Of a DNA stretch of 18,174 bases, positions 7,210-14,806 are shown in pieces. The notes under the pieces were generated by a model. The model saw only the letters and a list, made by a program, of their open reading frames with translations, did no database searches and was not told the DNA's origin. Positions within the stretch are counted from its first letter, which is position 1; each line of letters starts with the position of its first letter. The translations under genes were made by a program, and so were the position numbers. This stretch comes from Methanobacteriota archaeon (GTDB lineage: Archaea; Hydrothermarchaeota; Hydrothermarchaeia; Hydrothermarchaeales; JAADFM01): positions 1 to 18,174 of the forward strand of contig JAADFM010000007.1 in the NCBI GenBank assembly GCA_013152845.1, written 5' to 3'.

Positions 7210-7952
7210 TAGTGCTTTTCACCGTGGACGTGGAGCAGGACTGCCCCCCCTTCTTGGATTCCACCAGGGGCATGGAGGAGGGCCTTCCCAGGGTCCTGGA
7301 TATCCTGGAGGCGGCAGGTATCAAAGCCACTTTTTTCGTAACAGGCGAGATGGCAGGGAGGTACCCCGAGGTCGTCAAAGGGATTGAGCGGTTGGGCCAC
7401 GAGGTGGGCTGCCACGGGGACCACCACGAGAGGTTCGATAGGCTCCCCTATGCCCTGGCAAGGATGAGGCTGGAAGAGGCCACCTCTACCCTGGAATCCC
7501 TCCTGGGCCATTCCCTATGTTCCTTCAGGGCGCCCAACCTCAAGTTCCCCTCCCCATACATCCCTCTCCTGGAGGAGGAAGGCTATCTTGTCGATTCCTC
7601 CACTGCAAGCTACAAGTGGCCCTTCGCAGGGGGCCCCACCTGGCACGGTGAACTGCTGAGGGTCCCTGCCAGCATTACGTCCTCTGCCCTGCGGTTGTTC
7701 TATCCGGTCATGATACGGGTCCTGCCCAGGTTCAAAGGCCCCCTGGTCTTTTTCGTCCACCCCTGGGAGCTGGTGGACATGTCCGGGGAGAGGATAAGGT
7801 TTGACTGCCGGCTCGGTACAGGTCAAAGGGCCGCCGAAAACCTGGTAAGGTTTATCGATTATTACCGGGACCGGGGAGCCGAGTTCATGACCATGAAAGA
7901 TTTTTATTCGGTTTCAAAGAAGGGCCGCAGCTCCCTGCCGGAGGCCATTTGA
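7206..7952 (+). CDS. Polysaccharide deacetylase (NodB homology, CE4 family)
   Basis: This family removes N-acetyl groups from sugars with a metal ion. The 248-residue protein has motif 1 as FTVDVEQD (residues 5-12), the metal histidines in GCHGDHHERF (His70, 73, 74), the RAPN motif (108-111), DSSTAS (130-135) and FVHPWEL (183-189). No signal peptide or anchor is seen, so it should act in the cytoplasm, as fits deacetylation of a lipid-linked GlcNAc on the inner face. The TTG at 7206 is 7 nt after GAGGGTG and overlaps the stop of the glycosyltransferase; GTG 7212 is the alternative start. Its 3' end overlaps the convergent permease gene by 49 bp. Confidence 0.92.
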   Translation: MIVLFTVDVEQDCPPFLDSTRGMEEGLPRVLDILEAAGIKATFFVTGEMAGRYPEVVKGIERLGHEVGCHGDHHERFDRLPYALARMRLEEATSTLESLLGHSLCSFRAPNLKFPSPYIPLLEEEGYLVDSSTASYKWPFAGGPTWHGELLRVPASITSSALRLFYPVMIRVLPRFKGPLVFFVHPWELVDMSGERIRFDCRLGTGQRAAENLVRFIDYYRDRGAEFMTMKDFYSVSKKGRSSLPEAI

Positions 7953-9205
7953 TAGGCGACCTCAGTGGCAAAGGCGGCCCCGACCAGTACCCCCAGGACC
8001 AGGAGGTTCTGCGGCGATTGCATAGCAGTCTGCCATACCAGGGCGCCCAGGGCAAAGAGGCATCCGATGAACCCCGCGGCCGGTATCGACCTACAAGCCC
8101 CGGTTTTCTTGTACAGCCGTATGTTGGCCCAGTTGACGGCTGCGAAGATTATCAGGAACCCGGCACTCCCCATTATGGATATGCTGGAAAGGTCGAAGAG
8201 GTTTGCCACCAGCAGGGAGAGGCCGGAGGTGATAAACAGCCCCTCGAGCGGACGGTTCCATATCTTTTTATCCAGGACTTCCGGGAGTTCGCCCTCTTTG
8301 GCGATTATGTAACTTACCCGGCTCGCTCCGTAGAGGGTTGCGTTGATGGCAGAGGCGGTGGACAGGAGGGCCGCAACAACGATTAGCGTGAAACCGAGGC
8401 TGCCCAGGAAGGGTCTGGCTGCCATGGCGAGGGCATAGTCCCTGGCCGCCACGATCTGGTCAACGGGGAGGTTGCCCAGGACGACCACTGTGATGAGGAC
8501 ATAAAGCAGGATGACGAATCCCACCGAGATGAAATAGGCCCGGGGCAGGGTCTTAGCTGGATTCTTCACCTCCCCTGCGGTGTTGGCGATGAGCTCGAAG
8601 CCCTCGTAGGCCAGGAAGATGATCATGCCTCCTGCAATCACCTCCAGGGGCGGGGACCAGGTGGCGGGCCGCAGCTGCTGGAGGTCCACCCCCCGCAACC
8701 CGAACCCGATGAAAAGGCCCAGGATGGTGAGGAATCCGACGATGAGCTCTTCGGATTCCCCGATGATTCTGGCACTGAGGACGTTCAGGGCCGTCAGGAG
8801 GAGAATCACAGCGGTAATGAGGACGTGTTTCCATATCGATTGTACGCCATCTGCAAAGAAGGCCGCACCATAGCTTCCGAAGGCATAGGCATAGAGGGAC
8901 AGCATCACCACGTAGCTCAACCACAGGAGGATGTTGAGCCCCCCGGTCATCGTCCCTGGACCAAAGCCCTGGTTCAGGAACTCCACCGTTCCCCCCCTGC
9001 AGGGATAGGCTACCGACAGTCTTGCGTATGAGTATGCGGTAATCAGGGCGATGAGTCCCGCCAGGGCGAAGGCCACGGGGGTCCCTCCACGGGCGAGGGA
9101 TACCGCAAGGCCCAGGACCGCAAAGATACCGCCCCCCACCATGCCCCCGACTCCGATGGAGACGGCAGACCAGAGGCCGATGGACTCTTCGTTACTCGCT
9201 GCCAT
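7904..9205 (-). CDS. APC-superfamily amino acid/polyamine permease
   Basis: A 433-residue integral membrane transporter with about 12 hydrophobic segments. Seen: the N-terminal APC signature GVGGMVGGGIFAVLGLA at about residues 18-34, whose unwound helix holds the substrate; AYSYARLSVAYPCRGGTVEFLNQGFG near 53-78; FLAYEGFELIANTAGEVKNPAKTLPRA near 196-223, the conserved helix-6 and loop block; and STASAINATLYGASRVSYIIAKEGELP near 284-310. It probably imports an amino acid by proton or sodium symport; the substrate cannot be read from sequence. The ATG at 9205 lies about 30 bp from a TATA element on the minus strand, with a weak AAGGTAGT just ahead. It stands alone on its strand. Confidence 0.93.
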   Translation of the reverse strand: MAASNEESIGLWSAVSIGVGGMVGGGIFAVLGLAVSLARGGTPVAFALAGLIALITAYSYARLSVAYPCRGGTVEFLNQGFGPGTMTGGLNILLWLSYVVMLSLYAYAFGSYGAAFFADGVQSIWKHVLITAVILLLTALNVLSARIIGESEELIVGFLTILGLFIGFGLRGVDLQQLRPATWSPPLEVIAGGMIIFLAYEGFELIANTAGEVKNPAKTLPRAYFISVGFVILLYVLITVVVLGNLPVDQIVAARDYALAMAARPFLGSLGFTLIVVAALLSTASAINATLYGASRVSYIIAKEGELPEVLDKKIWNRPLEGLFITSGLSLLVANLFDLSSISIMGSAGFLIIFAAVNWANIRLYKKTGACRSIPAAGFIGCLFALGALVWQTAMQSPQNLLVLGVLVGAAFATEVAYQMASGRELRPFFETE

Positions 9206-9230
9206 TTACTACCTTCTTTGGCCGGGTTAG

Positions 9231-9239
9231 GTTTTTATC
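9231..9239. promoter_or_regulatory. TATA element shared by the divergent permease and ZPR1-like genes
   Basis: GTTTTTATC lies midway between two divergent ATG codons at 9205 and 9263, about 28-30 bp from each. Both genes therefore look leaderless and could be driven from the same TBP site in opposite directions. Confidence 0.5.
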
Positions 9240-9262
9240 CTTTTTCCCCATCATAGACAGTC

Positions 9263-9778
9263 ATGTTCCGCGGGTTCCCATGTCCGGTCTGTGGCGGCAA
9301 CAAGACCGAGAATACCTTCGAGACCCTGGACATCCCCTATTTCGGCGAGGTCCTGGAGAGCACCGCCAGGTGTACTGACTGCAAGTGGCGCCACGTGGAC
9401 GTTCTGGTCCTGAAGAAGGACAGGCCCAGGAGGCACACCCTCAGAATCGAGTCCCCGGATGACATGGACATCCGGGTGGTCAGGTCCTCACAGGGGACCA
9501 TCAGGGTCCCGGAGATAGGGGTGGAGATTACTCCCGGGACCGCCGGGGAGGGCTTCATAACCAACGTGGAGGGCATCTTCGAACGCATCGAGGACGTCCT
9601 GGATTCCCCCAGCCTCCAGGAGGACGGGAAACGGAGGGAGAAGGCCCGGGAACTGAAGGAGAAAATCCGGGATATAAAGGAGGGGAGGATGGAGGCAACC
9701 CTCATCATCGAGGACCCCACCGGCAACAGCTCCATCATATCCGAGAAGGCCGCAAAAGAGGATATGCACCCGGAGTGA
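9263..9778 (+). CDS. ZPR1-like zinc finger protein (archaeal)
   Basis: A 171-residue protein with one zinc ribbon: Cys7-x2-Cys10 and Cys37-x2-Cys40 (CPVCGG ... CTDCKW), followed by the beta-rich alpha-box region RVVRSSQGTIRVPEIGVEITPG and the C-terminal LIIEDPTGNSSI, the family hallmark. Archaeal members hold one copy of the module that is duplicated in eukaryotic ZPR1, an elongation factor 1A-binding chaperone. A helical stretch rich in Lys and Glu (about 120-140) is typical. The ATG is about 28 bp after the shared TATA element, with no leader. Molecular function in archaea is not established. Confidence 0.93.
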   Translation: MFRGFPCPVCGGNKTENTFETLDIPYFGEVLESTARCTDCKWRHVDVLVLKKDRPRRHTLRIESPDDMDIRVVRSSQGTIRVPEIGVEITPGTAGEGFITNVEGIFERIEDVLDSPSLQEDGKRREKARELKEKIRDIKEGRMEATLIIEDPTGNSSIISEKAAKEDMHPE

Positions 9779-9788
9779 GCTCCAGAAC

Positions 9789-9797
9789 TTTTATCTA
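9789..9797 (+). promoter_or_regulatory. TATA box of the Lrp-type RAM protein
   Basis: TTTTATCTA sits about 28 bp before ATG 9821 and 10 bp after the ZPR1 stop, consistent with a separate leaderless transcript. AGATATAATA at 9809-9818 is AT-rich but too close to the start to serve. Confidence 0.45.
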
Positions 9798-9820
9798 CCA
9801 ACAGGTGCAGATATAATACC

Positions 9821-10078
9821 ATGACGGAGATGATTATGGCGGGGCTGGTGAACATCAACACCGATTCAGGGAGGTTCTACGAGGTCGCCGACGCCCTCCG
9901 GGAGATCGACGAGGTCAAGGAGGTCTGGGGGGCCTACGGGGACATCGACCTCATCGCCTGGGTGGAGACAAGAGGCGAGTACCTCTCGGAGGTCATCGTC
10001 AAGAAGGTCCAGTCCATCCCGGGGGTCACCAAGACCAGCACAACCATCCTGATACCCCTGAAGAAGAAGGGAGAATAG
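9821..10078 (+). CDS. Stand-alone Lrp/AsnC ligand-binding (RAM) domain protein
   Basis: An 85-residue protein that covers only the RAM (regulation of amino acid metabolism) domain: AGLVNINTDSGRFYEVADAL, EVKEVWGAYGDIDLIAWVETR, VIVKKVQSIPGVTKTSTTIL. The beta-alpha-beta-beta-alpha-beta layout and the GxYDxxL-like GAYGDIDLI are family features. No helix-turn-helix is present, so it cannot bind DNA alone; such proteins oligomerise and can sense amino acids or mix with full-length Lrp proteins. The upstream amino acid permease is a possible link, but only by proximity. Confidence 0.92.
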   Translation: MTEMIMAGLVNINTDSGRFYEVADALREIDEVKEVWGAYGDIDLIAWVETRGEYLSEVIVKKVQSIPGVTKTSTTILIPLKKKGE

Positions 10079-10095
10079 TCAGGGCCTGTCCCCCC

Positions 10096-10118
10096 GGCGG
10101 CCTCCACGAAGGCGAGAA
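10096..10118 (-). repeat. pyrG 3'-end remnant, copy C
   Basis: GGCGGCCTCCACGAAGGC (10096-10113) is identical to 12207-12224 inside the pyrG 3' end, and the next bases match with two mismatches to 10118. Read on the minus strand it gives FLAFVEAA, the pyrG C-terminal residues; the two changes are synonymous (CTG to CTC, TTC to TTT), so it looks like a piece of a diverged pyrG rather than noise. It starts about 12 nt after the ATPase stop, on the same strand. Unlike copy B it is not followed by a near stop codon. Confidence 0.65.
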
Positions 10119-10129
10119 AGCTTCATCTT

Positions 10130-11416
10130 TTAAGAGCATAGCCCTAAAAGCCACTTCCAGATAGGGATGAACTTTATACCTCCTGCCTCATCTTCGTAGT
10201 CCCACGTAATGATAAGCGAATCGCTGCAGTCCAGTTCTCTGGCGGCCTTTAAAAGGGAACGGGTTTCCCTCTTTTCAATCTCCCCGGCATTTGAAGCATA
10301 GGTCACCTGGATCAACTGGTTCACCCTGGTCCCCCGTTTCAATACGAAGTCCACCTCGTGACCGGTATAGCCTTTCCAATAGTAGAGCTCCAGGAGGCTG
10401 TCAAGCGCTTTTTTTCTCATCAGTTCAAGGAAAACGAGATTTTCCATCAGCCTGCCGAAATCCTCACTTGACCTGAAGGCCAGGGCGTTGATAACCCCTG
10501 TGTCAATGGCATAGACCTTCTTTGGAGACGCGGTCCTCTCTTTCTCTTTGAATGAAAACTTGTCAACGAGGAATATCAGGTAGGACTCCTCCAGGTAGGA
10601 GACATAGTTTTTGGATGTATGGGGGCTTCTTAAACCAAAAACGTTCTTTATCTTGTTGAAAGTGATGGGCCGGGAGAAGTTGGATACGAGATAGTTGGAT
10701 ATCTCCCTTATCGTTTTTATGTACTTTATCCTCTGCCTGCCCACCACATCCTTTGTCAGGATGGTGGAATAGAGGGTCGAAAGGTATCTTCCCGCATTCG
10801 GCCTGTCTTTTAGGACCTCGGGAAATCCCCCGATTTGGAGGTACTCGTGGAGTTTTTTCAACAGAAGGGCCTTTTCTCTGGTGCTCGGGGGTTTGCCTTT
10901 CTCAAGGGCAAACCCGTCAAAGGCCAGAAATTCCCTGAAGGAGAACGGGAATATCTCTATGGGTACGTGCCTTCCGGTAAGGTGGGTTGCAAGTTCCCTG
11001 CTCAAAAGCCTTGCATTGCTGCCGGTGACAAACACGTTCAGGCCGGCCCGTTTCAGCCTGTTCACGAAGAGCTCCCAGCCGTCGATGTTCTGGACCTCGT
11101 CAAGGAAGACGAATCTCATTTCCCCGAAGACCTCGTATAAGGCCTGGAGGACTTTGTTCAGGTCATCCACCTCCAACCCGACCAGGCGCTCATCATCGAA
11201 GTTTATGTATCCACAGCTCCTGTCGGCCAGCATCTGGAGAGAAAAGGTGGATTTGCCCGACCTCCTCACACCAGTGATGACCTTTATCAGAACGCTGTCC
11301 ACCAGGGGCTTCCAGTTATCCAGGAATTCCCTCTCTATTATCCGTTCTTCTTTGAAAACCCTCTTCAGCTCTTCCTGCTGGTCAACGATTACGAGCTTCA
11401 GCTCTTCGACTTCCAT
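10130..11416 (-). CDS. AAA-family ATPase with C-terminal DUF4143
   Basis: A 428-residue P-loop ATPase of the AAA_14/DUF4143 type, common and often multicopy in archaea. Seen: Walker A GVRRSGKST at residues 49-57, INFDDERL at 71-78, Walker B FVFLDEVQN at 102-110, TGSNARLLS at 131-139 (sensor-like), and FPFSFREFL at 156-164. The C-terminal domain contains YYWKGYTGHEVDFVLKR and a following IQVTY, which resembles the E-x-D...Q-V core of restriction-like folds in this family. Biological role is unknown; such genes are associated with mobile and accessory regions. It lies alone between two pyrG 3'-end remnants (copies B and C). The ATG at 11416 is about 25 bp from its TATA box, so it is probably leaderless. 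Confidence 0.93.
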   Translation of the reverse strand: MEVEELKLVIVDQQEELKRVFKEERIIEREFLDNWKPLVDSVLIKVITGVRRSGKSTFSLQMLADRSCGYINFDDERLVGLEVDDLNKVLQALYEVFGEMRFVFLDEVQNIDGWELFVNRLKRAGLNVFVTGSNARLLSRELATHLTGRHVPIEIFPFSFREFLAFDGFALEKGKPPSTREKALLLKKLHEYLQIGGFPEVLKDRPNAGRYLSTLYSTILTKDVVGRQRIKYIKTIREISNYLVSNFSRPITFNKIKNVFGLRSPHTSKNYVSYLEESYLIFLVDKFSFKEKERTASPKKVYAIDTGVINALAFRSSEDFGRLMENLVFLELMRKKALDSLLELYYWKGYTGHEVDFVLKRGTRVNQLIQVTYASNAGEIEKRETRSLLKAARELDCSDSLIITWDYEDEAGGIKFIPIWKWLLGLCS

Positions 11417-11428
11417 GCCAAACTATAC

Positions 11429-11466
11429 TGCAAACTTCTTTATAAATCTTTGCATTACAGTGCAAA
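11429..11466 (-). promoter_or_regulatory. ATPase promoter flanked by TGCAAA half-sites (putative operator)
   Basis: Three copies of the hexamer TGCAAA/TTTGCA surround the promoter: 11429-11434 (forward), 11449-11454 (inverted) and 11461-11466 (forward). The first two flank the TATA box TTTATAAAT (11439-11447); the last two form a perfect palindrome with a 6-nt spacer (11449-11466). A repressor bound here would cover the TATA box. Which protein binds is unknown. Confidence 0.5.
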
Positions 11467-11484
11467 CTTTCATTCACGGTGATA

Positions 11485-11538
11485 TTACGATTTTCCCCCT
11501 GCCCTTCTGATGGCGGCCTCCACGAAGGCCAGGAACAC
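11485..11538 (-). pseudogene. pyrG 3'-end remnant, copy B (last 17 codons and stop)
   Basis: Bases 11507-11538 are identical over 32 bp to 12202-12233 in pyrG, and the match runs 36 of 37 when 11502-11506 is included. On the minus strand it reads [12 protein letters not shown] as in PyrG residues 521-532, and then ends AGGKS and TAA (11485-11487), instead of EKG and TAG. It is therefore a complete alternative pyrG C-terminus cut off from any body. It has no start codon context and is not expected to be expressed as protein. Confidence 0.8.
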
Positions 11539-11570
11539 GCAGAGAAGACATATCTTTTCGCTTCCCTGGG

Positions 11571-11589
11571 GTTTAAAAAGGTATATAAT
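11571..11589 (+). promoter_or_regulatory. Promoter of the toxin-antitoxin pair
   Basis: Two overlapping AT-rich candidates: GTTTAAAAAG (11571-11580) and TATATAATA (11582-11590). The second, about 26 bp from ATG 11613, fits a leaderless transcript; the first would give a leader of a few bases. Confidence 0.45.
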
Positions 11590-11612
11590 ATTGCAATGGT
11601 TAATCAAATCCC

Positions 11613-11921
11613 ATGGATATAGAAAAGGAAATCAAGCAGAGGCTTCACAACATAAGGCATACACTGCACGCGGTGGAAGAGCAGTTCCGGGATGGCCTTG
11701 TAGCAGACGACGTTGATGACGCGTTAAGGGCTGGATTCGAGATAATCGAGGATTATCCAGACGACCCCCGCGGGCGCAGTTGCCTGGTGCTGTGCTGGAA
11801 AGGGAAAAAGCCTCTTCACGTCGTGTGTGCCCCTCATGAAGACACACTTATAATAATCACAACCTATGTACCGAAACTGGAGGAATGGGAAAGAGGATAC
11901 AAGACGAGGAAGCTACCATGA
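11613..11921 (+). CDS. DUF4258 protein, probable toxin of a toxin-antitoxin pair
   Basis: A 102-residue protein with the DUF4258 pattern: N-terminal helix IKQRLHNIRHTLHAVEEQFRDGLVADDVDDALRAG, then IIEDYPDDPRGRSCLVLCWKGKKPLHVVCA and the C-terminal LIIITTYVPKLEEWERGYKTRK. The family has a small RelE-like fold and is commonly found ahead of a YgiT-type zinc finger antitoxin, as here. Its TGA overlaps the antitoxin ATG (ATGA), so translation is coupled. The target, presumably RNA, is inferred from relatives. It lies between pyrG and remnant copy B, on the opposite strand from pyrG. Confidence 0.85.
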   Translation: MDIEKEIKQRLHNIRHTLHAVEEQFRDGLVADDVDDALRAGFEIIEDYPDDPRGRSCLVLCWKGKKPLHVVCAPHEDTLIIITTYVPKLEEWERGYKTRKLP

Positions 11922-12145
11922 AGACCTGCTATCAGTGTGGAGGCCCGGTTAAAAGGAAGTTTGCGGAAGTGAAGATCGCCGATGCGGTGGTTACGGATGT
12001 CTATGCGGATGTATGCCAGCGCTGCGGCGAAAAGTACTTCGACTCCAGAACCGCAACCTTTATCCAGAAGGCGGCCTCTTTCATTGAATCCTTGAAGAAG
12101 GAGTACCTCCTGGAAGCCTCGAAGAGCGCCATGGGAGAAGGATAG
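11918..12145 (+). CDS. YgiT-type zinc finger protein, probable antitoxin
   Basis: A 75-residue protein with Cys4-x2-Cys7 and Cys33-x2-Cys36 (CYQCGGP ... CQRCGEKY), the N-terminal zinc domain of MqsA/YgiT antitoxins. The C-terminal helix-turn-helix of full MqsA is absent; only about 35 residues with FIQKAASFIESLKKEYLL follow. The ATG at 11918 overlaps the toxin stop and is preceded by GAGGAAGC about 9 nt away; the longer frame from 11885 lies within the toxin gene and is not needed. Without a DNA-binding domain it probably neutralises the toxin but may not repress the operon. Confidence 0.87.
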   Translation: MKTCYQCGGPVKRKFAEVKIADAVVTDVYADVCQRCGEKYFDSRTATFIQKAASFIESLKKEYLLEASKSAMGEG

Positions 12146-12185
12146 CCGACTGTCCAGGAGATTGAAACCCAGCCCGTATTCCAGC

Positions 12186-13793
12186 CTAGCCTTTCTCCCT
12201 CCTGATGGCGGCCTCCACGAAGGCCAGGAACACCGGTGCGGGCCGCAGGGGCCGGGACTTGAACTCGGGATGGAACTGGGTGGCCAGGAAATAGGGGTGG
12301 TCGGGGATTTCGCACATCTCCATCCTGCGCCCCCCGTCGCTGCGGGCCGAGAATTTCATCCCCTTCTCCTCGATCTTCTCGATGTAGTCGGGGTTCACCT
12401 CGTAGCGGTGTCGGTGGCGCTCCCCCACCTCGGTCTTCCCATAGACCCGGTGGGCCAGGGTCCCCTCCTGGATGGTAAGGGGTATCTCCCCCAGGCGCAT
12501 GGTCCCTCCCATCTGCTCGATGTCCCTCTGCTCGGGCAGGAGGTCGATGACCGGGTGGGGGGTATCCCTGTCCAGCTCCACGCTGTTGGCCCCCTCCAGC
12601 CCGAGGACGTTCCTGGCAAACTCGATGACCGCCAGCTGGAACCCGAAGCATATGCCGAAGTAGGGGATGCCCTTCTCCCTGGCGTACTGGATGGCCAGGA
12701 TCTTGCCCTCCGAGCCCCTCTTCCCGAAGCCGCCGGGCACCAGGATGCCCGAGACCCCCTCAAGGTCGTTGACCCTGGCCGGGTCGTCCTCCAGCTCCAG
12801 TGACTCTATCCACCTGATTTTCACCCTGCTGCCGTGGTGTGTCCCGGCATGGCGCAGGGCCTCCACGATGCTGATATAGGAGTCCCGCAGGTCGGTGTAC
12901 TTGCCGACCACGGCTATCTCCACCTCGTCCTCCAGGGACTTCATCCTCTCCACCAGACGCTTCCACTCCTTCATATCGTTCCTGCGCTCCCTCAAGGTGA
13001 GCTTGGCGAGGATGTTGTCCCCCAGGCCCTGCTCCTCCATGATGATGGGCACCTCGTAGACCGACTCCACGTCGTGGTTGGATATCACGTCGAGTTTCGA
13101 GACGTCGCAGAAGAGGGCCAGTTTGGCCTTGGTCTCCTCCAGGAGGGGCTTCACCGTGCGGCAGATGAGGATATCTGGCTGGATGCCGATGCCCCGCAGC
13201 TCCTTCACCGAATGCTGGGTGGGCTTGGTCTTCTGCTCCCCCACCGCGTCCAGGGTGGGCACCAGGGTCACGTGGATGAACATGACGTTCTCCTTGCCGT
13301 TCTCCATCCTCATCTGGCGCAAGGCCTCCAGGAAGGGCATGCTCTCGATGTCCCCGGTGGTGCCGCCGATCTCCACAATCAACACATCCGGGTGGGACAG
13401 CCGGGCGATCTCGTAGAGCTGTTTCTTGACTTCGTCGGTGATATGGGGGATTATCTGCACCGTCTGGCCCAGGTACTCGCCTTTCCGCTCCCTCTCCAGG
13501 ACCGTCAGGTAGACCTTGCCGGTGGTGATGTTGTGGTCCCGGCCAATCTCCATGTCCAGGAAGCGCTCGTAGTGGCCGAAGTCCAGGTCGGCCTCGTATC
13601 CGTCCTTGGTCACCCAGACCTCCCCGTGCTGGAAGGGGTTCATCAGCCCCGGGTCCACGTTCAGGTAGGGGTCTATCTTGCAGATGTCCACCTTCAGCCC
13701 CTTGCTCCTGAGGATCTTGCCGATTGCAGCGGCCGCCACCCCCTTGCCGAGGCCCGAGAGGACCCCGCCGGTTACGATGATGTACTTGGTCAA
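12186..13793 (-). CDS. pyrG: CTP synthase (glutamine-dependent)
   Basis: This enzyme aminates UTP to CTP with ATP and glutamine, the last step of pyrimidine nucleotide synthesis. The 535-residue protein is full length. Amidoligase domain: [17 protein letters not shown] (residues 9-25), [21 protein letters not shown] (39-59), [17 protein letters not shown] (141-157). Glutaminase domain: VPGGFGKRG (352-360), nucleophile Cys382 in FGICFGFQ, His508 and Glu510 in QFHPEF. The start is TTG at 13793, supported by GGGAGGAG 5 nt upstream and by overlap with the purA stop (TTGA). Its last 12 conserved codons are duplicated twice downstream (positions 11502-11538 and 10096-10118), which marks this 3' end as a recurrent insertion point. 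Confidence 0.97.
   Translation of the reverse strand: MTKYIIVTGGVLSGLGKGVAAAAIGKILRSKGLKVDICKIDPYLNVDPGLMNPFQHGEVWVTKDGYEADLDFGHYERFLDMEIGRDHNITTGKVYLTVLERERKGEYLGQTVQIIPHITDEVKKQLYEIARLSHPDVLIVEIGGTTGDIESMPFLEALRQMRMENGKENVMFIHVTLVPTLDAVGEQKTKPTQHSVKELRGIGIQPDILICRTVKPLLEETKAKLALFCDVSKLDVISNHDVESVYEVPIIMEEQGLGDNILAKLTLRERRNDMKEWKRLVERMKSLEDEVEIAVVGKYTDLRDSYISIVEALRHAGTHHGSRVKIRWIESLELEDDPARVNDLEGVSGILVPGGFGKRGSEGKILAIQYAREKGIPYFGICFGFQLAVIEFARNVLGLEGANSVELDRDTPHPVIDLLPEQRDIEQMGGTMRLGEIPLTIQEGTLAHRVYGKTEVGERHRHRYEVNPDYIEKIEEKGMKFSARSDGGRRMEMCEIPDHPYFLATQFHPEFKSRPLRPAPVFLAFVEAAIRREKG
12197..12233 (-). repeat. pyrG 3'-end repeat, copy A (in the intact gene)
   Basis: The reference copy of the three-copy repeat, inside the last codons of pyrG (residues 521-533). 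Its 32-bp core 12202-12233 is identical to 11507-11538, and 12207-12224 is identical to 10096-10113. Copies A, B and C have the same orientation, at start-to-start distances of 695 bp (A to B) and about 1.4 kb (B to C). Confidence 0.85.
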
Positions 13794-14799
13794 AGCTTCT
13801 CCTCCCGGAGGTCGATGGTCTCCTCCATGTCCGGGCCGGTGGATATGATGGTCACCGGCACCCCGACCTCCCTTTCAACCTTCTCGATGAACTCCCGGGA
13901 CTTCTCCGACAGTTTGTCATATTCGGTAACCCCCCGGTCCCCGGGCACCAGGTAGTCGATGCAGGTCAGGGCAATCTGGGACGCCGAGTTTATCATGGCC
14001 GAGTAGCGGGCCTGCTCGAATCGAAGTAGCCCATCCTCCTGGGCCGCCCGGTCACGGTGCCGTACTCCTGGATGCCGAGCCTTTTGGCCTCTTCCTCGGG
14101 CATCTGGGTGGGGAATGGCCCTTCGCCCACCCTGGATACGAAGGTCTTGAAGACCACCACCACGTCCTTTACGTTGCGCGGCCCCACGCCGCAGTCCACC
14201 GCAGCCATGCCCGCGGTGGTGTCCTTGGATGTCACGAAGGGGTATGTGCCGTAGAAGAGGGACAGCCCGAAGCCCTGGGAGCCCTCGATGAGGACCTTCC
14301 TGCCGGCCTTTATGGCGTCGTTCATCTCCTGGGGCACGTCGGTGAGGTAGGGTTTGAGGGCCTCGATGTCCCGGGCGAGTTTCAGCGAGCGGTTGGCCCT
14401 GTCGATGTTTGCCGGCCCGCAGCCTGTGCCGGTGGAGCCAATCTTCCCGGCCAGGTGGTCCGAGCCCTTGTCCCTTTTGATGTGGTCCTCCTCGATGATG
14501 CCGGCCCGCATGTCGATGCCGATGCGCCCGGCCAGGTTCATGTCCTCGATCTCCTTGAGCATGACCTCGGGGTTCACAAGCACCCCGGCCCCGATGAGGA
14601 GCCGTGCCTTCTCGTTGATGAAGCCCGAGGGGGTGAGGCGCAGGGGGTACTTCACGCCCTTGTAGACCACGGTGTGGCCTGCATTGGGCCCCACACCCGC
14701 CCTGCCGATGATGTCCGGCCTGTCCTTCAGGCACATGTAGCTGATGATTTTCCCTTTGCCCTCGTCCCCCCACTGGCCTCCAACAAGTATCGTTACCAA
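13790..14799 (-). CDS. purA: Adenylosuccinate synthetase, interrupted by a one-base frameshift
   Basis: PurA joins IMP and aspartate with GTP on the way to AMP. N-terminal part from TTG 14799 (GGAGGT 7 nt upstream): [13 protein letters not shown] at residues 6-18, [42 protein letters not shown], and [12 protein letters not shown] near 255. This frame then runs into a stop at 13993 (268 residues). The neighbouring frame continues without a gap as [24 protein letters not shown] and ends [11 protein letters not shown] at 13790. Restoring one T in the TT of 14019-14020 joins them as [15 protein letters not shown] and gives 336 residues, the normal archaeal size. A sequencing or assembly error at a short homopolymer is the simplest cause; a real pseudogene would cost de novo AMP synthesis. 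The stop overlaps the pyrG start. Confidence 0.93.
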
Positions 14800-14806
14800 A
14801 TCCTAG

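Noticed and set aside
12834..13955. 373-codon open frame on the + strand across pyrG and the purA end
   Set aside because: Antisense shadow of pyrG; its protein is rich in His, Leu and Val without any domain pattern.
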